Assembly: GCA_034678485.1 (NCBI GenBank)
Contig: JAXDBU010000180.1
Location: forward strand, 4,971 to 68,970
Length of the DNA stretch: 64,000 nucleotides
Reading direction: 5' to 3'
Source of the DNA: PLanc-01 sp034678485
GTDB lineage: Bacteria > Planctomycetota > Phycisphaerae > Sedimentisphaerales > Anaerobacaceae
Shown here: positions 60,936 through 64,000 of the stretch, one piece after another
Position numbering within the stretch: position 1 is the stretch's first letter
How the letters are laid out: each line of letters begins with the position of its first letter
The notes under the pieces: model-generated
Databases searched by the model: none
Seen by the model: only the letters and a program-made list of their open reading frames with translations
What the model was told of the DNA's origin: nothing
Translations under genes and position numbers: made by a program

Positions 60936-62180
60936 CTACGGCAGCGCGACTTTGATCTGCGCAATAGGGACTCCGAGCGTGGCCTTCGCAATGCTGTCGA
61001 GCTGGGATTCCTCACCGACGAAGTGGAACGTGCGATGCGTGTGTACGAGGCTTTTACCGGGCGCCAGAGCGGCTGCCGGGGAGGAGGTCTCCAGCTCATA
61101 GAACGGCCCCATGGGCTTGGCGCCGGGCGACGCCGGGCCGTCGTTGTACGAGTTGACCACATCGCCCTGGAAGGGGTGCTCCTGAAGCTGCCACATCGAG
61201 TTGACGTAGTCCGCCGCGCCTTCGGGCTTGTCGTACTGCACGATCGTCAGAACGCCATGGGCGGCGTCATAGCTGCCGGCTATGTTCGTGGCTCGCTGGG
61301 GCGACAAACCGATCTTGCTGCGATAGCGGCCGTCGCCGCTGAAGAAGATGATGCCGTCCTTGATGACCAGACGGTCTTCGGGCACTTTGCCGAAATAGGC
61401 GTCGTTGACCGTGGGACCCAGTTCACTTTCCGGCCCCTCCTTGAACGGGATCACGATGGTCGTGTCGGGCGACGGGGTGAACATGCCCAGAATCCAGATC
61501 GAGAGCAGGCCGGTTTCCTTGGTCCAGGGATTGTCGCCGGTGTTCACGATCTTGTTGTTCGATTCGAAGGCCACCACATCCACGTCGGAATCGGCCGTCG
61601 TGCTGAGGTGCTTGAGGGCTGCACCCCGGTCGAGAACACGGATTTGCCGATCCACTCGCAGGTCGAACACTGTCCCGGAGTAGTTCTTGACCTGGATGGT
61701 CTTCTGCAGGGTCGCTGCGTGCGCGGATTTGGAGGCCAGTGTCCACGGCTCCGTGTCGATCGCGGCCGGGGTGAACCAATGGTCGAGGTCGAACGGGACG
61801 TCCTTCTCGAAGAAGATGGAAAACTGTCCGCCTTCCGGTCCCAGCCAGAAGCGATCCTCGCCTCCGAAACCGTTCATGTGCTTGAGGAACTTGCCCGAGG
61901 CGATGAGCTCGCGATTGATCCAGCCGAAGCTCAGGCCGTCCGGACCGGTTGCCGTGCTGGTCATCACTCGTCCCTGCATCTTCGGAAGAACAGCGACCTG
62001 CCCCTTTCCGGATCGGTCTTTCAGGATCACCACATCCGTGTGCGCCTGCAGGAAGGCGATATCGTCGCTGAATCCGCCATCCTGTGTCTGGCTGGTCTTG
62101 GATGTCTTCTCTACGCCAATCATTGCGCAACCTCCAACCACCAGCGAGATGCCCAGCAATACCATCATCTTCAGGTTCAT
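60936..62180 (-). CDS. DUF6786 family lipoprotein
   Basis: A 414-residue exported protein. The signal sequence MNLKMMVLLGISLVVGGC ends in a lipobox (VGGC, Cys18). The mature part is beta-rich (GRVMTSTATGPDGLSFGWINRELI, MNGFGGEDRFWLGPEGGQFSIFF), matching a family of unknown function (DUF6786) that is common in Bacteroidota and Planctomycetota; the fold may be a galactose-mutarotase-like supersandwich. ATG 62180 is chosen because GGGAGGTTGAGC precedes it; the open frame upstream is without similarity. A sugar-binding or -processing role is possible. Confidence 0.8.
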   Translation of the reverse strand: MNLKMMVLLGISLVVGGCAMIGVEKTSKTSQTQDGGFSDDIAFLQAHTDVVILKDRSGKGQVAVLPKMQGRVMTSTATGPDGLSFGWINRELIASGKFLKHMNGFGGEDRFWLGPEGGQFSIFFEKDVPFDLDHWFTPAAIDTEPWTLASKSAHAATLQKTIQVKNYSGTVFDLRVDRQIRVLDRGAALKHLSTTADSDVDVVAFESNNKIVNTGDNPWTKETGLLSIWILGMFTPSPDTTIVIPFKEGPESELGPTVNDAYFGKVPEDRLVIKDGIIFFSGDGRYRSKIGLSPQRATNIAGSYDAAHGVLTIVQYDKPEGAADYVNSMWQLQEHPFQGDVVNSYNDGPASPGAKPMGPFYELETSSPAAALAPGKSLVHTHRTFHFVGEESQLDSIAKATLGVPIAQIKVALP

Positions 62181-62510
62181 GCTCAACCTCCCTTTTGCCA
62201 AATCCATTCCGATATCTCTCTGACCCCTGCCGACGCTCCGGCGTTGCGACAGGTCGTGCAGAAGCATAGCCCATTGTCGATCCCCTGGCAAGTGTCATCA
62301 TGCGAATCCGGCCGTTTCCGGTCGGCGTACGCCGGAGTAATCCCCCAACCTCAATGCGGCCTCGAAATCGCGATTTGTCATTGATTCGAGTGCCCTCGAC
62401 CGTATCATGGAAGACAAGAACCCGCGGCTGGCGGTTCCGGAGTTCCGGATGCTGTGCACTGTCTCGCATGTCGAGGCGGATGCGCCGGGACTTGAACGAG
62501 GGCTCTGCGT
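62181..62510. other. Divergent intergenic region
   Basis: It separates the DUF6786 gene (minus) from the sensor kinase gene (plus). Apart from one promoter-like sequence at 62381-62408 no repeat, RNA or operator was recognised. Confidence 0.4.
62381..62408 (+). promoter_or_regulatory. Candidate promoter of the PAS-GAF sensor gene
   Basis: TTGATT (62381-62386) and TATCAT (62403-62408) with a 16-base spacer, about 100 bases before the start codon. Match is moderate. Confidence 0.3.
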
Positions 62511-64000
62511 ATGAGTGAGAACGAAGGATTTGCCTGTAGCCCGTTGTTTTCCGTGTGCGGCGAAGGAACGGCCCAGGTAGCGCTATTCCAAACGGTGCTG
62601 GACTCGCTCCCTCATCCGTTCTATGTGGTCAATGCATCAGACTACCGGATTCTGCTGGCCAATCAGGCTGCACGCCGAATGCATAACGGGGAGATCTCCA
62701 CGTGCCACATGCTAACGCATCAACGAGAGCAACCCTGCTCTGGGCCGGGGCTGCGCTGCCCGCTGCAGCTCATCAAGGAAACGGGAAAGCCCGCCACGGT
62801 CGAGCACGTCCACCTGGATGGTCAGGGCCACTGCCACACCGTCGAAATCCACGGTTTCCCTCTTTTCGACAGCCAGGGCCATGTCGCGCAGATCGTCGAA
62901 TACTGCGTGGATATCACGGAGTACAGGCGGATCATAGAAGAGCATCGCTGGGAGCTGGCTGTTGACGAGGCGATTGTCGAACTGGCGGATGCCTTGATCG
63001 ATCCCTCATTCCACATCGAGGAAGTGGCCCAGACTGTCCTCGAACAAGCGCGTCGATTGACCAACAGCGAGCACGGCTATGTCTCATCCATCGACCCGGA
63101 GACGGGCGCCAATGTCGGTCACACGCTGACCCACATGATGCCGGACCAGTGTCGTGTGAAGCCCGAGGAGCGGAATATCGCCTTCTTCCCCGGCCCCAAC
63201 GGCATCCACCCGGCGCTGTTCGGCCATGCGTTGAATACCGGCTGCGGCTTCTATACGGACGCGCCGCAGCGGCATCCCGCGTCCACCGGCCTGCCGAAAG
63301 GGCATATCCCGCTGAAGAACTTCCTGACGGTCCCCGCCGTCGTGTGGGGGCAGGTCGTCGGTCAGATCGCACTGGCCAACTCCACAAGGGACTATTCGGA
63401 TAGAGATCTTCGTGCTGTCGAGCGCATGGCCAAACTGTATGCACTGGCTGTCCAGAGGATGCGTAGACAGACGGCTCTGAAGACCAGCGAGGAGCGCTAT
63501 TGCCTCGCGCAGAAGGCTGCTGACATCGGCAGTTGGGATTGGAACATGACCACGGGCAAGCTTGTGTGGTCGGAGCAGATCGAGCCGATGTTTGGGTTTG
63601 CCCGAGGTCGATTCCCCGGCACGTACGAGGCCTTTCTCGAGTGCGTTCATCCCGAGGACCGGTCGTTTGTCATGGATTCCGTCCAGGCCTGCGTCGGGCA
63701 CCGCAAGGACTACCGGATCGAGCACCGCGTCGTTTGGCCGGACGGGACGGTGCGATGGGTCGCCGAAACGGGCGATGTCGTCCGGGACAGCCAAGGTCGA
63801 GCGATCCGTATGCTCGGAGTCGTCCAGGACATCACGGAGCGCAAGAAGACCCAGCTCGAGATTCGCAAGCTCAACGAGGATCTGGAGCGTCGGGTCCTCG
63901 AGCGGACCGCCGAACTGACAGAAGCCAATCGGCATCTTCGAGAGGAGATTCAGCGACGCACGCGACTCGAGAAGGAGATCCTCGAGATCAGCGAGGGAGA
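62511..64000 (+). CDS. PAS-GAF-PAS sensor protein, probably a histidine kinase (3' end outside)
   Basis: The frame is open from ATG 62511 to the end of the window (496 codons) and continues beyond. GAGGG stands 9 bases before the start. Residues 25-150 form a PAS domain (LDSLPHPFYVVNASDYRILLANQAA) with an unusual cysteine/histidine set, STCHMLTHQREQPCSGPGLRCPL. Residues about 160-320 are a GAF domain of the type GYVSSIDPETG, with GVP-like AVVWGQVVGQIALAN. A second PAS (ADIGSWDWNMTTGKLVWSEQIEPMFGF) with its PAC end (VVQDITERKKTQLEI) and a coiled coil follow. A kinase or cyclase output should come next. No membrane span is visible, so it senses cytoplasmic signals. Confidence 0.85.
   Translation, partial: MSENEGFACSPLFSVCGEGTAQVALFQTVLDSLPHPFYVVNASDYRILLANQAARRMHNGEISTCHMLTHQREQPCSGPGLRCPLQLIKETGKPATVEHVHLDGQGHCHTVEIHGFPLFDSQGHVAQIVEYCVDITEYRRIIEEHRWELAVDEAIVELADALIDPSFHIEEVAQTVLEQARRLTNSEHGYVSSIDPETGANVGHTLTHMMPDQCRVKPEERNIAFFPGPNGIHPALFGHALNTGCGFYTDAPQRHPASTGLPKGHIPLKNFLTVPAVVWGQVVGQIALANSTRDYSDRDLRAVERMAKLYALAVQRMRRQTALKTSEERYCLAQKAADIGSWDWNMTTGKLVWSEQIEPMFGFARGRFPGTYEAFLECVHPEDRSFVMDSVQACVGHRKDYRIEHRVVWPDGTVRWVAETGDVVRDSQGRAIRMLGVVQDITERKKTQLEIRKLNEDLERRVLERTAELTEANRHLREEIQRRTRLEKEILEISEG

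Noticed and set aside
62300..62518. A 72-codon basic frame before the sensor gene
   Set aside because: It overlaps the likely promoter and start of the sensor gene, has no ribosome binding site and no similarity to any family.

Overview
The window is GC-rich, densely coded DNA and reads as a Planctomycetota chromosome, most likely of the Phycisphaerae/Sedimentisphaerales type and probably from an anaerobic or facultative lineage. The evidence is a pseudopilin of the PVC type, an exosortase locus, NfeD/flotillin genes, nitrite ammonification genes, short forms of PheT and UvrC, and families of intergenic inverted repeats typical of such genomes. The taxonomic call is inference from gene content. 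No rRNA, tRNA, CRISPR array or transposase was recognised.

Layout. 1-5.5 kb: the end of pheS, a broken aspartic protease gene, arfB, then a tight run of an ABC ATPase, cheD and a TIGR02757 gene, facing a methyltransferase gene. 5.7-11.8 kb: a large protein with a transglutaminase-like Cys/His arrangement, a repeat element, a small membrane protein coupled to a lipoprotein hydrolase, a secreted beta-propeller (GH43-like) protein, a membrane protein and a divergent pseudopilin.

12-18.8 kb: the clearest metabolic island. nrfH-nrfA (nitrite to ammonium) is followed by an Rrf2 regulator, a cupin, the hybrid cluster protein Hcp, a 4Fe-4S protein and an SO_0444-type permease. The regulator is preceded by a palindrome that fits the core of an IscR type 1 operator and overlaps a possible -10 box. 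I read this as a nitrite/NO/hydroxylamine stress module controlled by an Fe-S sensor.

19-21.8 kb: a GspG-like orphan, about 1.2 kb of repeat-rich DNA and an HNH-AP2 endonuclease gene. 22-34 kb: an exopolysaccharide/exosortase locus with a Wza-like lipoprotein, exosortase, EpsI-like protein, a 1642-residue TPR protein, a Wzz/BY-kinase-like protein with a degenerate P-loop and a nucleotide-sugar epimerase. 34-38.4 kb: a PEGA lipoprotein, a Ycf46-like AAA ATPase and a pheT that lacks the tRNA-binding insert.

38.4-47.9 kb: a promoter-structured RNA-terminator unit that resembles 6S RNA, then glucan phosphorylase, a PTS IIA protein, a short UvrC, a FemAB/GNAT-like protein, a GH16 glucanase, TatA and an aminotransferase. 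47.9-51.8 kb: NfeD protease, short NfeD, flotillin FloA and an unknown membrane protein. 52-64 kb: a TPR protein, a divergent response regulator/histidine kinase pair, two overlapping CNNM/CorC proteins, a GT39-like membrane glycosyltransferase, a PBP4-type carboxypeptidase, a DUF6786 lipoprotein and a PAS-GAF-PAS sensor that runs off the end.
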